Notes under the pieces: model-generated
What the model saw: the letters and a program-made list of their open reading frames with translations, nothing else
Told to the model about the DNA's origin: nothing
The model's database searches: none
In this document: positions 1 through 8,417 of the stretch, one piece after another
Layout of the letters: each line of letters begins with the position of its first letter
Position numbering within the stretch: position 1 is the first letter of the stretch
Origin: Mycolicibacter sp. MU0102
Lineage (GTDB): Bacteria; Actinomycetota; Actinomycetes; Mycobacteriales; Mycobacteriaceae
Length of the DNA stretch: 64,000 nt
Reading direction: 5' to 3'
Assembly: GCF_963378105.1 (NCBI RefSeq)
Contig: NZ_OY726398.1
Location: forward strand, 4,526,001-4,590,000
Made by a program: the position numbers and the translations under genes

Positions 1-442
1 TGCTCAGCGCCTCGAGGGTGTCAGCCATGTCGCCAACGGCCTTCGACAGGTCGGCCGGGGTGGCCGGGTTGGCCTCAAGGTTCTGGTGCAGGAAGGCGCC
101 GCCGGCGAACAGCGAAAGTCGCGCGTTGGTGCCCACCGCCAGGTCACCGGCCAGGTCGCCCGGGACCGGGTTCTGCAGGTTGGTGTTGAACTGCGTGCCC
201 TGACGCACGACGGCCTGCGCCTCGCAGATCTTGCCCTTGGCGTCGGCGCGCTGGTCGTCGGAGAACTTCTGGCTAGTCGACGGGTGGAACCAACCGAGAA
301 TGGCCAAAACGATGCCGATCACGGCCAGCGCCAACGCGGCGATCGTGGGCACCGACAACGCCGATGCACTGGTGGAAGATTGCGGAAAACCCGCGCTCTT
401 GGGCTTGGCAGACGAAGATTCACTCGCAGGAGTCTCAGGCAT
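1..442 (-). CDS. Single-span mycobacterial membrane/exported protein, 3' end cut by the window
   Basis: Reading the minus strand from an ATG at 440-442 gives an open frame that runs off the left edge, about 147 residues visible. Residues 1-25 are Ser/Pro/Lys rich and cytoplasmic-looking. A hydrophobic span follows at about residues 29-50 (IAALALAVIGIVLAILGW), then a soluble part with a Cys in the stretch KGKICEAQ. This is the shape of the many mycobacterial conserved proteins with a short N-tail, one helix and an external domain. I do not recognise a function. It is divergent from dprE1 with a 77-bp gap. In M. tuberculosis a GtrA-type protein (Rv3789) precedes dprE1, and this is not it. Confidence 0.75.
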   Translation of the reverse strand, partial: MPETPASESSSAKPKSAGFPQSSTSASALSVPTIAALALAVIGIVLAILGWFHPSTSQKFSDDQRADAKGKICEAQAVVRQGTQFNTNLQNPVPGDLAGDLAVGTNARLSLFAGGAFLHQNLEANPATPADLSKAVGDMADTLEALS

Positions 443-519
443 TGCGCGATCGTAGCGGGACAGCTCGCATTAGTCACGCGCAACCAGGATCCGGCGCGTT
501 GCCGGTACCCTCATGTGCG

Positions 520-1902
520 ATGTTGAGCACCGAGCTGCAGACCACACCACGCCGCCTCACCGGTTGGGGCCGCACCGCGCCGAGCGTGGCGCAGGTGTTG
601 TCGACCCCCGACGTCGAGGTCATCGCCAAGGCGGTGGCGCGGGCGGCCGACTCCGGAAACCGGGGCGTGATCGCGCGGGGCCTGGGCCGGTCTTACGGCG
701 ACAACGCCCAGAACGGCGGCGGCCTGGTGGTCGACATGACCGCGCTGAACCGGATCCACTCGATCTCCTCGGACCGCGGTGTCGTCGATGTCGACGGCGG
801 GGTGAGCCTGGATCAGTTGATGAAGGCGGCATTGCCCTTCGGGTTGTGGGTGCCGGTGCTGCCCGGGACTCGCCAGGTCACCATCGGTGGAGCGATCGCC
901 TGCGACATCCACGGCAAGAACCACCACAGTGCGGGCAGCTTCGGCAACCACGTGGTGTCGATGGAGTTGCTGACCGCAGACGGTTCGGTGCGGCACCTGA
1001 CTCGAGACGGTGACGAGGCTGCATTGTTCTGGGCCACGGTCGGCGGCAACGGCCTGACCGGGATCATCCTGCGCGCCACGATTGCCATGACGCCGACCGA
1101 GACGGCGTACTTCATCAACGACGGCGACAACACCACCACTCTCGACGAGACCATCGCCTTCCACAGCGACGGCAGCGAAGCCGACTACACCTATTCCAGT
1201 GCATGGTTCGACGCGATCAGCCCGCCGCCGAAACTGGGCCGCGCCACCATCACCCGCGGACGGCTGGCCTTGCGCGACGAGCTGCCGAAGAAGCTGGCCC
1301 GCAATTCGCTGAAGTTCGACGCGCCGCAGTTGATGACGGTGCCCGACATCTTCCCCAACGGGTTGATGAACAAGGTGAGCCTGAGCGCCATCGGTGAGCT
1401 GTACTACCGTCGCGGCGGCCACTATCGCGGCAAGGTGCAGAATCTGACGCAGTTCTATCACCCGCTGGACCTACTTGGTGAGTGGAACCGCGGCTACGGG
1501 CCGGCCGGCTTCGCCCAATACCAGTTCCTGGTGCCCACCGAGGCCGTCGAGGAGTTCAAGAGCATCATCATCGACATCCAGGCCAGCGGGCACTATTCGG
1601 CGCTCAACGTGTTCAAGCTGTTCGGACCGGGAAACGAAGCGCCGCTGAGCTTCCCGATGCCCGGCTGGAACGTGTGCCTGGACTTCCCGATGAAACCCGG
1701 CGTCAACGAGCTGCTCAACGAGCTGGACCGCCGCGTGCTGGAGTTCGGCGGCCGGCTCTACACCGCCAAGGACTCTCGCACCACAGCGGAGAATTTCCAC
1801 GCCATGTACCCGCGGATCGACGAATGGATCGCGGTGCGCCGCAAGGCGGACCCCGACGGGATCTTCGCCTCCGATATGGCCCGACGTTTGGAGCTTCTGT
1901 AG
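520..1902 (+). CDS. dprE1: Decaprenylphosphoryl-beta-D-ribose 2'-oxidase, DprE1
   Basis: This is the FAD enzyme that oxidises decaprenyl-phospho-ribose to the 2'-keto intermediate, the first half of the epimerisation giving DPA, the arabinose donor for arabinogalactan and lipoarabinomannan. The product is 460 aa (M. tuberculosis 461). The ATG at 520 was chosen because the protein then begins MLSTELQTTPRRLTGWGRT, collinear with known DprE1; the frame is open further upstream. The N-terminal FAD-binding part has GRSYGDNAQNGGG, and the C-terminal part is of the ALO/oxidase type. The benzothiazinone-target cysteine is present as Cys386 in GWNVCLDF. dprE2 starts at the very next base, so the two are translationally linked. 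Confidence 0.97.
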   Translation: MLSTELQTTPRRLTGWGRTAPSVAQVLSTPDVEVIAKAVARAADSGNRGVIARGLGRSYGDNAQNGGGLVVDMTALNRIHSISSDRGVVDVDGGVSLDQLMKAALPFGLWVPVLPGTRQVTIGGAIACDIHGKNHHSAGSFGNHVVSMELLTADGSVRHLTRDGDEAALFWATVGGNGLTGIILRATIAMTPTETAYFINDGDNTTTLDETIAFHSDGSEADYTYSSAWFDAISPPPKLGRATITRGRLALRDELPKKLARNSLKFDAPQLMTVPDIFPNGLMNKVSLSAIGELYYRRGGHYRGKVQNLTQFYHPLDLLGEWNRGYGPAGFAQYQFLVPTEAVEEFKSIIIDIQASGHYSALNVFKLFGPGNEAPLSFPMPGWNVCLDFPMKPGVNELLNELDRRVLEFGGRLYTAKDSRTTAENFHAMYPRIDEWIAVRRKADPDGIFASDMARRLELL

Positions 1903-2667
1903 ATGGTGTTCGACGCAACCGGAAACCCCCAGTCGATTCTGCTGCTGGGCGGCACGTCCGAGATCGGCCTGGCGATCTGTGCGCGCTACCTGCGCAATGC
2001 CTCGGCGAGCGTGATCTTGGCCTGCCTGCCCGGTGATCCCGGCCGGGACGGCGCCGTGGCGGCGATGGAGGCGGCCGGCGCGAAGTCGGTGCGGATCGTC
2101 GACTTCGACGCGCTGGACACCGCGAGCCACCCGGCGATGATCGACTCCGCTTTCGGCGCCGGCGATATAGATGTGGCGATCGTGGCATTCGGCATGGACG
2201 CCGACGCCGAGGAGCTCTGGCACAACCAGGCCAAGGCGGTTCAGGTCGCGCAGATCAACTACACCGCAGCGGTATCGGTGGGTGTGCTGCTCGCCGGCAA
2301 GATGGGCACTCAGGGCTTCGGGCAGATCATCGCGATGAGCTCGGTGGCCGGTGAGCGAGTGCGCCGGACCAACTTCGTCTACGGCTCCACCAAGGCCGGG
2401 CTCGACGGCTTCTATCTCGGCCTGGGCGAGGCGCTTCGCGAAGACGGGGTACGGGTGCTGGTGATCCGGCCCGGCCAGGTGCGCACCCGATTCTCCGCGC
2501 ACGTCAAAGAGGCGCCGTTGACCGTCGACAAGGAAGACGTCGCCGAACTGGCGGTGGCCGCAGCCGCCAAGGGCAAGGAGATCGTCTGGGCGCCAGGGGC
2601 GTTCCGCTACGTCATGATGGTGCTTCGGCACGTTCCACGGGCGATCTTCCGCCGGTTGCCGATCTAA
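1903..2667 (+). CDS. dprE2: Decaprenylphosphoryl-2-keto-ribose reductase, DprE2
   Basis: This NAD(P)H-dependent short-chain dehydrogenase reduces the DprE1 product to decaprenyl-phospho-arabinose. It is 254 aa, the same length as M. tuberculosis DprE2. The nucleotide-binding motif is LLLGGTSEIGLAI near residue 12, the catalytic Ser lies in AMSSVAGER, and the YGSTKAG motif supplies Tyr and Lys. The ATG at 1903 directly abuts the dprE1 stop. After its stop come 145 bp holding a large palindrome before aftA, so the tight coupling seen inside the dprE pair does not extend to aftA here. Confidence 0.96.
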   Translation: MVFDATGNPQSILLLGGTSEIGLAICARYLRNASASVILACLPGDPGRDGAVAAMEAAGAKSVRIVDFDALDTASHPAMIDSAFGAGDIDVAIVAFGMDADAEELWHNQAKAVQVAQINYTAAVSVGVLLAGKMGTQGFGQIIAMSSVAGERVRRTNFVYGSTKAGLDGFYLGLGEALREDGVRVLVIRPGQVRTRFSAHVKEAPLTVDKEDVAELAVAAAAKGKEIVWAPGAFRYVMMVLRHVPRAIFRRLPI

Positions 2668-2727
2668 CCGATGAGCCGCGCCGGTCTCGTGCGTCACACA
2701 CGTCACGCGGGGGAAGGCTGCGGTGCG

Positions 2728-2772
2728 TTGCCCACCTTCGAGCGACAACGGTTGTCGCTCCAAGCCGGGCAA
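2728..2772. repeat. 45-bp near-perfect palindrome upstream of aftA (gene-less copy of the embC-embA inverted repeats)
   Basis: The left arm is 2728-2749 and the right arm 2751-2772, with one base between them. The arms pair at 19 of 22 positions. Each arm has the form TTGCCC-NN-CTT(C/G)GAGCGACAAC. The same arms, with CTTTGAGCGACAA, flank the small gene at 8021-8338. It could be a protein operator, a hairpin terminator or attenuator in the dprE2-aftA message, or the footprint of a mobile unit. Confidence 0.9.
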
Positions 2773-2812
2773 TCGACATATATCTGTTTCCTGGTGACAG
2801 TTGGGACTGGTG

Positions 2813-4684
2813 GTGACCGTGCGTAATGCGCTGAACACGGTGGCCCAGATGATGCTGGCCGCCGCGCTGGCCGTCGTCGTCGCGGTGGTCGCGCTGATGG
2901 CGATCGCCCGGGTGCAGTGGCCCGCGTATCCGTCGTCGAACCAACTGCATGCGCTGACCACCGTCGGGCAGGTCTGCTGCCTGGCCGGGTTGGCCGCCGC
3001 CGGGTGGCTGTGGCGGCGAGGCCGGCGCGCCGTGGGCTGGATCGCCGCGGTGGTGTTCGTCTCGGCGTTCTCGGTGGTGACGCTGGCGATGCCGCTGGGC
3101 GCCACCAAGCTCTACCTGTTCGGGATCTCGGTGGACCAGCAGTTCCGCACCGAATACCTGACCCGGCTGACCGACAGTCCCGCGTTGGCCGACATGACCT
3201 ATCTCGGGCTGCCGCCGTTCTACCCGCCGGGCTGGTTCTGGCTCGGCGGGCGGGCCGCGGCCTGGACCGGGTTGCCGGCCTGGGAGATGTACAAGCCGTG
3301 GGCGATCACCTCGATCACGGTGGCCGTCGCGGTCGCGCTGGTGCTGTGGAACAAGCTGATCCGCTTCGAGTACGCGCTGCTGGCCACCCTCGCCGGGGCG
3401 GCGGTGACGCTGGCCTACAGCTCCCCGGAGCCCTACGCGGCGATGATCACCGTGCTGCTGCCCCCGGTGCTGATCCTGGCCTGGTCGGGCCTGCGGGCGT
3501 CCGGCCGCGGCTGGGGCGCGGTCATCGGCGCCGGTATCTTCCTGGGTTTTGCCGCCACCTTCTACACCCTGCTGGTGGCCTACACCGCATTCACCGTGAC
3601 CCTGATGGCCGTGGTGCTGGCGGCGGCGCGGGCGATCAAACGGGCCGGCGTCAACGCCGCGCTGAGCCCGCTGGCCCGGTTGGCGGTGATCGGGGTGATC
3701 GCCGCGGCCATCGCCTCGATCACCTGGACGCCCTACCTGCGCCAGGCGCTCTACCATCCGGCCGGCGAGACCCGCAGCGCCTTCCACTACCTGCCCGGCG
3801 ACGGCGCCGAGCTGAGCTTCCCGATGCTGCAGTTCACGCTGCTCGGGGCGCTGTGCCTGCTGGGCACGCTGTGGCTGGTGACGCGGGCCACCAAGTCAAC
3901 CCGGGCAGGGGCGCTGGCGATCGGCGTCGTCGGCGTCTACCTGTGGTCGTTGCTGTCGATGCTGTCCACGCTGGCCCTCACCACGCTGCTGAGCTTCCGG
4001 CTCCAGTCGACGCTGACGGTGCTGCTGGCCACGGCCGGAGTATTCGGCTTCATCGAGGGCGCCCAGGCACTCGGCCGGGCCGCGCAGGGCTGGCACACCA
4101 TCGTCTATCCGGTCGCGACCGCGGTGGGGCTGGCCGGGGCGATCGCGTTCAGCCAGGACATTCCCGAGGTGCTGCGGCCCGACATCACCGTCGCCTACAC
4201 CGACACCGACGGCCACGGCGACCGCGGCGACCGACGCCCGCCGGGCGCGGCGAAGTACTACGAGGCGGTTGACGCCGCGATCACGCAAGCCACCGGCAAG
4301 CCGCGCAACCAGACAGTGGTGCTCACCGCCGACTACAGCTTCCTGTCCTATTACCCCTATTGGGGCTTCCAGGGGCTGACGCCGCACTACGCCAACCCGC
4401 TGGCACAGTTCTCCGCGCGCGCCGCCGCGATCGAGGCCTGGTCCAAGCTCGAGACGTCTGAGCAGTTCACCCGCGCGCTCGACGACTTGGCGTGGCCGGC
4501 GCCGACGGTGTTTCTGATGCGGCCCGGCGCCGGCGACACCTACACGCTGCGGCTGGCCAAGGACGTTTACCCCAACCATCCCAACGTGCGGCGCTACGCC
4601 GTGGAGCTCGATGCGGCACTGTTCGCCGGGCCGCATTTCCAGGTGCAGAAGATCGGCCCGTTCGTGCTTGCCATCCGCACCTGA
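2813..4684 (+). CDS. aftA: Arabinofuranosyltransferase A, AftA (GT-C)
   Basis: AftA adds the first arabinofuranose residues from decaprenyl-phospho-arabinose onto the galactan chain. From GTG 2813 the product is 623 aa (M. tuberculosis 643). The start is uncertain: a TTG at 2801 and GTGs at 2810 and 2819 share the frame, and 2813 has GGGA six bases upstream. The N-terminal half is a run of hydrophobic helices. The loop from about residue 70 to 150, with GATKLYLFGISVDQQFRTEYLTRL and the motif FYPPGWFW, is highly typical of AftA, as is the C-terminal soluble part with YYPYWGFQGLTPHY. embC follows after 35 bp. Confidence 0.95.
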   Translation: MTVRNALNTVAQMMLAAALAVVVAVVALMAIARVQWPAYPSSNQLHALTTVGQVCCLAGLAAAGWLWRRGRRAVGWIAAVVFVSAFSVVTLAMPLGATKLYLFGISVDQQFRTEYLTRLTDSPALADMTYLGLPPFYPPGWFWLGGRAAAWTGLPAWEMYKPWAITSITVAVAVALVLWNKLIRFEYALLATLAGAAVTLAYSSPEPYAAMITVLLPPVLILAWSGLRASGRGWGAVIGAGIFLGFAATFYTLLVAYTAFTVTLMAVVLAAARAIKRAGVNAALSPLARLAVIGVIAAAIASITWTPYLRQALYHPAGETRSAFHYLPGDGAELSFPMLQFTLLGALCLLGTLWLVTRATKSTRAGALAIGVVGVYLWSLLSMLSTLALTTLLSFRLQSTLTVLLATAGVFGFIEGAQALGRAAQGWHTIVYPVATAVGLAGAIAFSQDIPEVLRPDITVAYTDTDGHGDRGDRRPPGAAKYYEAVDAAITQATGKPRNQTVVLTADYSFLSYYPYWGFQGLTPHYANPLAQFSARAAAIEAWSKLETSEQFTRALDDLAWPAPTVFLMRPGAGDTYTLRLAKDVYPNHPNVRRYAVELDAALFAGPHFQVQKIGPFVLAIRT

Positions 4685-4719
4685 CGGACGCCGTCGAGGA
4701 CACCGATACCATCTGGTCC

Positions 4720-7700
4720 GTGACCGATACGCGCGCCGACTACCGGATCGCTCGGGCCGTCGCCGTCGTCGCCGGCGTACTGGGCACCCTATTGGCGATC
4801 CTCACCCCGTTGTTACCGGTCAAACAGACCACCGCCGAGCTCAACTGGCCGCAGAACGGTGCCCTGGCCAGCGTGCAGGCACCGCTGATCGGCTACGTCG
4901 CCACCGACCTGGACATCAGCGTGCCGTGCCAGGCCGCGGCCGGCCTCACCCCGACCAAGTCGGTGCTGCTGTCCACGGTGCCCAAGCAGGCACCCAAGGC
5001 CGTCGACCGCGGACTGCTCATCGAACTCGTCAACGACGACTTGGTTCTGGTGGTCCGCAACGTGCCGGTGGTGGTGGCGCCGCTCTCGGCGGTGCTCGGC
5101 CCGGACTGCCAGAAGCTGACCTTCACCGCGCACGCCGACCGGGTCACCGCCGAGTTCGTCGGCCTCAAGTACGGACCCAACGCCGAAAAGCCCGGCTCGC
5201 CACTGACCGGGACCCGCAGCGGCTATGACTTCCGGCCGCAGATCGTCGGCGTCTACACCGACCTGACCGGCCCGGCGCCTGCCGGCCTGGACTTCACCGC
5301 CACCGTCGACACCCGCTTCTCCAGCGCACCCACCCCGCTCAAGCTGGCCGCGATGATCCTCGGGCTGACGCTGACGCTCGTCGCGCTGATCGCCCTGCAC
5401 GTCCTGGACACCGCCGACGGCACCCGGCACCGGCGCTTCCTGCCGGCCCGCTGGTGGTCGGCCTCGCCGCTGGATGCGCTGGTCACGTTCGTGCTGGTCT
5501 GGTGGCACTTCGTCGGAGCCAACACCTCCGATGACGGCTACATCCTGACCATGGCGCGGATCTCCGAGCACGCCGGTTACATGGCCAACTTCTACCGCTG
5601 GTTCGGCACCCCCGAAGCGCCGTTCGGCTGGTACTACGACCTGCTGGCGGTGTGGTCGCAGGTCTCCACCACCAGCATCTGGATGCGGCTGCCCACCCTC
5701 GGCATGGCGCTGGCCTGCTGGTGGCTGATCAGCCGCGAGGTGATCCCCCGACTGGGCCACGCCGTCAAACACAGCCGGGCTGCGGCCTGGACCGCGGCCG
5801 GCATGTTCCTGGCGTTCTGGCTGCCGCTCAACAACGGCCTGCGCCCCGAGCCGATCATTGCGCTGGGCATCTTGGCGACCTGGTGCTCGGTGGAACGGGC
5901 GGTGGCCACCAGCCGGCTGCTGCCGCTGGCGATCGCCTGCATCATCGGCGCGATGACGCTGTTCTCCGGACCGACCGGGATCGCGTCGATCGGTGCGCTG
6001 CTGGTGGCGATCGGGCCGCTGCGCACCATCTTGCACCGGCGCTCCAAGCAGTTCGGGCTGGCGCCGCTGCTGGCGCCCATTGCCGCGGCGGTCAGCATCA
6101 CCGCGATCGTGATCTTCCGCGACCAGACGCTGGCCGGCGAGATCGAGGCCAGCACGCTGAAGTCCGCAGTCGGGCCCAGCCTGGCCTGGTTCGAGGAGCA
6201 CGTCCGCTACGAGCGGCTGTTCCTGGCCACCCCCGACGGCTCGGTGGCGCGCCGGTTCCCGGTGCTGGCGCTGGGTGTCGCGCTGGCGGTATCGGTGGCG
6301 ATGGCGTTGCGCAAGGGCCGCATTCCCGGCACCGCGGCCGGACCGAGCCGACGCATCATCGGGATCACCATCATCTCGTTCATCGCGATGATGTTCACCC
6401 CCACCAAGTGGACGCATCACTTCGGGGTGTTCGCCGGGCTGGCCGGGTCCCTGGGTGCGCTGGCCGCCGTCGCGGTGAGCGCCGCGGCCATGCACTCGCG
6501 GCGCAATCGGACGCTGTTCACCGCGGTGGTGCTGTTCATCACCGCGCTGTCGTTCGCCAGCGTCAACGGCTGGTGGTACGTCTCCAACTTCGGGGTGCCG
6601 TGGTCCAACGCCTTCCCCAAGTGGCATCTGGCGTTCGCCACCATGGGCGTGGCGCTGACGGTGTTGGCGGCCCTGGTGGCGGCCTGGTTCCACTTCACCA
6701 ATGGCGCCGAGCGGACACCGCGCTGGGCGGCGCTGTCGGGCTACCCGCTGGCGATCGCCTCCTGGATGCTGATCGTGTTCGAGGTGGTGTCGCTGACGGC
6801 CTCGATGCTCGGCCAATATCCGGCCTGGACGGTGGGCCGCTCCAACCTGGGCGCCCTCACCGGCAAGACTTGTGGCCTGGCCGACGACGTGCTGGTCGAA
6901 CAGGACCCCACCGCCGGAATACTCACCCCGGTCGACTCCCCGATCGACGAGGCCCTCGGCGCGACGTTCTCGGTCGGGTTCACCCCCAACGGAATCCCCG
7001 CCGACGTCTCGGCCGACCAGGTGATCGGCCCGCCCGGCCTGGGCCGGCTGGCCGACGACGACGCACAGACCGCCGGCGGTGAGGCCGGTACCGAGGGTGG
7101 CACCACCGCCGCCGAGGGGGTCAACGGTTCACGGGCCCGACTGCCCTACAAGCTGGACCCGGCCCGGGTGCCGGTGCTGGGCAGCTGGCGCGCCGGCATT
7201 CAGGTCCCGGCGCTGCTGCGCTCGGCCTGGTACCGGTTGCCCGCCGACCGGGCCAGCGCCGGACCGCTGCTGGTGGTGGCGGCGGCGGGCCGGTTCGACC
7301 GCGGCGAGGTCACCGCGCAGTGGGCCACCGAGTCCGGCGCCGCGAACGACAAGCCCGGCGGGACGGTCGAGTTCGGTGACATCGGCGCGGTCCCGGCCTG
7401 GCGCAACCTGCGCGCGCCCATGTCGGCGATCCCGGCCGAGGCCACCCGCATCCGGTTGGTGGTCCGCGACGACGACCTGGCCCCGCAGCACTGGATCGCG
7501 GTGACCCCGCCGCGCGTCCCGCAGCTGCGCACCCTGCAGGAAGTGGTGGGCTCCGAAGACCCGGTACTGCTGGACTGGCTGGTCGGCCTGGCGTTCCCCT
7601 GCCAGCGTCCGTTCGGTCACCGCAACGGGGTGACCGAGGTGCCGAAGTGGCGGATCCTGCCAGATCGTTTCGGCGCCGAGGCGAACTCTCCGGTGATGGA

Positions 7701-7905
7701 CAACAACGGTGGCGGCCCCTTGGGGATCACCGAGTTGTTGGTGCGCGCGACCACGGTGCCCAGCTATCTGAACCACGACTGGTTCCGCGACTGGGGTGCC
7801 CTGCAGCAGTTGACGCCGTACTACCCCGCGGCCACACCTGCGCACCTGGATCTGGGCACCGCCGTGCGCTCCGGGCTGTGGAGCCCGGCGCCACTGCGGC
7901 ACTGA
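4720..7905 (+). CDS. embC: Arabinosyltransferase EmbC (lipoarabinomannan arabinan)
   Basis: EmbC is a membrane GT-C arabinosyltransferase that extends the arabinan of lipoarabinomannan using decaprenyl-phospho-arabinose. From GTG 4720 it is 1061 aa (M. tuberculosis 1094); the shorter N-tail accounts for most of the difference, and the start rests on alignment rather than a strong ribosome site. The N-terminal periplasmic carbohydrate-binding-like domain occupies about residues 30-190. The first-loop acidic motif SDDGYILTMAR has its first Asp at residue 271. About 13 hydrophobic helices follow, then the C-terminal domain with LPYKLDPARVPVLGSW, which identifies EmbC rather than A or B. In M. 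tuberculosis embA follows closely; here a foreign-looking 404-bp unit lies between. Confidence 0.95.
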   Translation: MTDTRADYRIARAVAVVAGVLGTLLAILTPLLPVKQTTAELNWPQNGALASVQAPLIGYVATDLDISVPCQAAAGLTPTKSVLLSTVPKQAPKAVDRGLLIELVNDDLVLVVRNVPVVVAPLSAVLGPDCQKLTFTAHADRVTAEFVGLKYGPNAEKPGSPLTGTRSGYDFRPQIVGVYTDLTGPAPAGLDFTATVDTRFSSAPTPLKLAAMILGLTLTLVALIALHVLDTADGTRHRRFLPARWWSASPLDALVTFVLVWWHFVGANTSDDGYILTMARISEHAGYMANFYRWFGTPEAPFGWYYDLLAVWSQVSTTSIWMRLPTLGMALACWWLISREVIPRLGHAVKHSRAAAWTAAGMFLAFWLPLNNGLRPEPIIALGILATWCSVERAVATSRLLPLAIACIIGAMTLFSGPTGIASIGALLVAIGPLRTILHRRSKQFGLAPLLAPIAAAVSITAIVIFRDQTLAGEIEASTLKSAVGPSLAWFEEHVRYERLFLATPDGSVARRFPVLALGVALAVSVAMALRKGRIPGTAAGPSRRIIGITIISFIAMMFTPTKWTHHFGVFAGLAGSLGALAAVAVSAAAMHSRRNRTLFTAVVLFITALSFASVNGWWYVSNFGVPWSNAFPKWHLAFATMGVALTVLAALVAAWFHFTNGAERTPRWAALSGYPLAIASWMLIVFEVVSLTASMLGQYPAWTVGRSNLGALTGKTCGLADDVLVEQDPTAGILTPVDSPIDEALGATFSVGFTPNGIPADVSADQVIGPPGLGRLADDDAQTAGGEAGTEGGTTAAEGVNGSRARLPYKLDPARVPVLGSWRAGIQVPALLRSAWYRLPADRASAGPLLVVAAAGRFDRGEVTAQWATESGAANDKPGGTVEFGDIGAVPAWRNLRAPMSAIPAEATRIRLVVRDDDLAPQHWIAVTPPRVPQLRTLQEVVGSEDPVLLDWLVGLAFPCQRPFGHRNGVTEVPKWRILPDRFGAEANSPVMDNNGGGPLGITELLVRATTVPSYLNHDWFRDWGALQQLTPYYPAATPAHLDLGTAVRSGLWSPAPLRH

Positions 7906-7961
7906 TCTCGCTCGCACGTCTCACTCACCTCACCCGTCACCGGAACCGAGGCATGTGGCAG

Positions 7962-7983
7962 TTGCCCGCCTTTGAGCGACAAT
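7962..7983 (+). repeat. Left inverted-repeat arm of the embC-embA unit
   Basis: The arm reads TTGCCC-GC-CTTTGAGCGACAA-T. It differs from the palindrome arms upstream of aftA at only a few positions. Confidence 0.9.
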
Positions 7984-8020
7984 CGCCGCCGTGTCGGAAC
8001 GCGGTGCCAGGGTTCGCCAC

Positions 8021-8338
8021 ATGACGAATCGGAGATCATTGCGCGGCATCGAGCTGCGTTACGTACTGACCCACTACCTGCTGCATCACGGGACGTGCAG
8101 CGTCGGCGAACTGGCCGCGGAGCTGGACTCCCGGGGCTTCGGCGTCCAAGGACGGCCGTCGAAGGCGATCTCGGATGCCCTGCGCTGGGAACGCGGGCGC
8201 GGCCGGGTGTTCCGGCGCGGCCGGGGCCGCTACGGGCCCGCATCGATGCCGCGCAGTACCGAGTATCGGATTCATCAGCGGGTGATGGCGTTGCGGGCCG
8301 AGGCGGCGCAGCAGGAACCCGTCCACAACCCGACATAA
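8021..8338 (+). CDS. Small winged-helix DNA-binding-like protein inside an inverted-repeat unit
   Basis: The ATG at 8021 has AGGG eight bases upstream and gives 105 aa; an in-frame GTG at 7991 would add ten residues but lacks a ribosome site. No function is recognised. The protein is very basic and looks like a compact winged helix. Helices cover LRYVLTHYLLHHG and SVGELAAELDSRGF, a recognition-helix-like stretch is GRPSKAISDALRWE, and an Arg/Gly hairpin resembling a wing is RGRVFRRGRGRYG. It is co-directional with the emb genes and bounded by 22-bp inverted repeats that are obvious candidate binding sites. AbiEi-type antitoxins also pair a winged helix with inverted repeats, but I see no toxin partner and only the N-terminal-domain size here. 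Confidence 0.8.
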   Translation: MTNRRSLRGIELRYVLTHYLLHHGTCSVGELAAELDSRGFGVQGRPSKAISDALRWERGRGRVFRRGRGRYGPASMPRSTEYRIHQRVMALRAEAAQQEPVHNPT

Positions 8339-8343
8339 CGTGG

Positions 8344-8365
8344 GTTGTCGCTCAAAGCTGGGCAA
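8344..8365 (-). repeat. Right inverted-repeat arm of the embC-embA unit
   Basis: Read on the minus strand the arm is TTGCCC-AG-CTTTGAGCGACAA-C. It lies 53 bp before the embA start, so it is placed to affect embA transcription or translation. Confidence 0.9.
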
Positions 8366-8417
8366 CTCTCCCTATGGTCCGCCGCGGCGCCAACGCGGTC
8401 GCCTAACATCGAGGCTC

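Larger units (their letters stand above)
7962..8365 (+). mobile_element. 404-bp inverted-repeat-bounded unit carrying a winged-helix gene, between embC and embA
   Basis: Two 22-bp inverted arms, 7962-7983 and 8344-8365 (19 of 22 pairing, plus an outer G/C pair), enclose almost nothing but the small gene at 8021-8338. The stop codon ends five bases before the right arm. The unit sits in the embC-embA gap, which is short in other mycobacteria. The same arms occur joined without a gene at 2728-2772. I see no transposase and no clear target-site duplication. Calling it mobile is inference; a self-regulated gene inside its own split operator fits as well. Confidence 0.6.

Noticed and set aside
7962..8365. 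Classical insertion sequence
   Set aside because: The enclosed protein has no transposase motif (no DDE, no HUH/Tyr) and is only about 105 residues. No target-site duplication is visible, so mobility stays a hypothesis.
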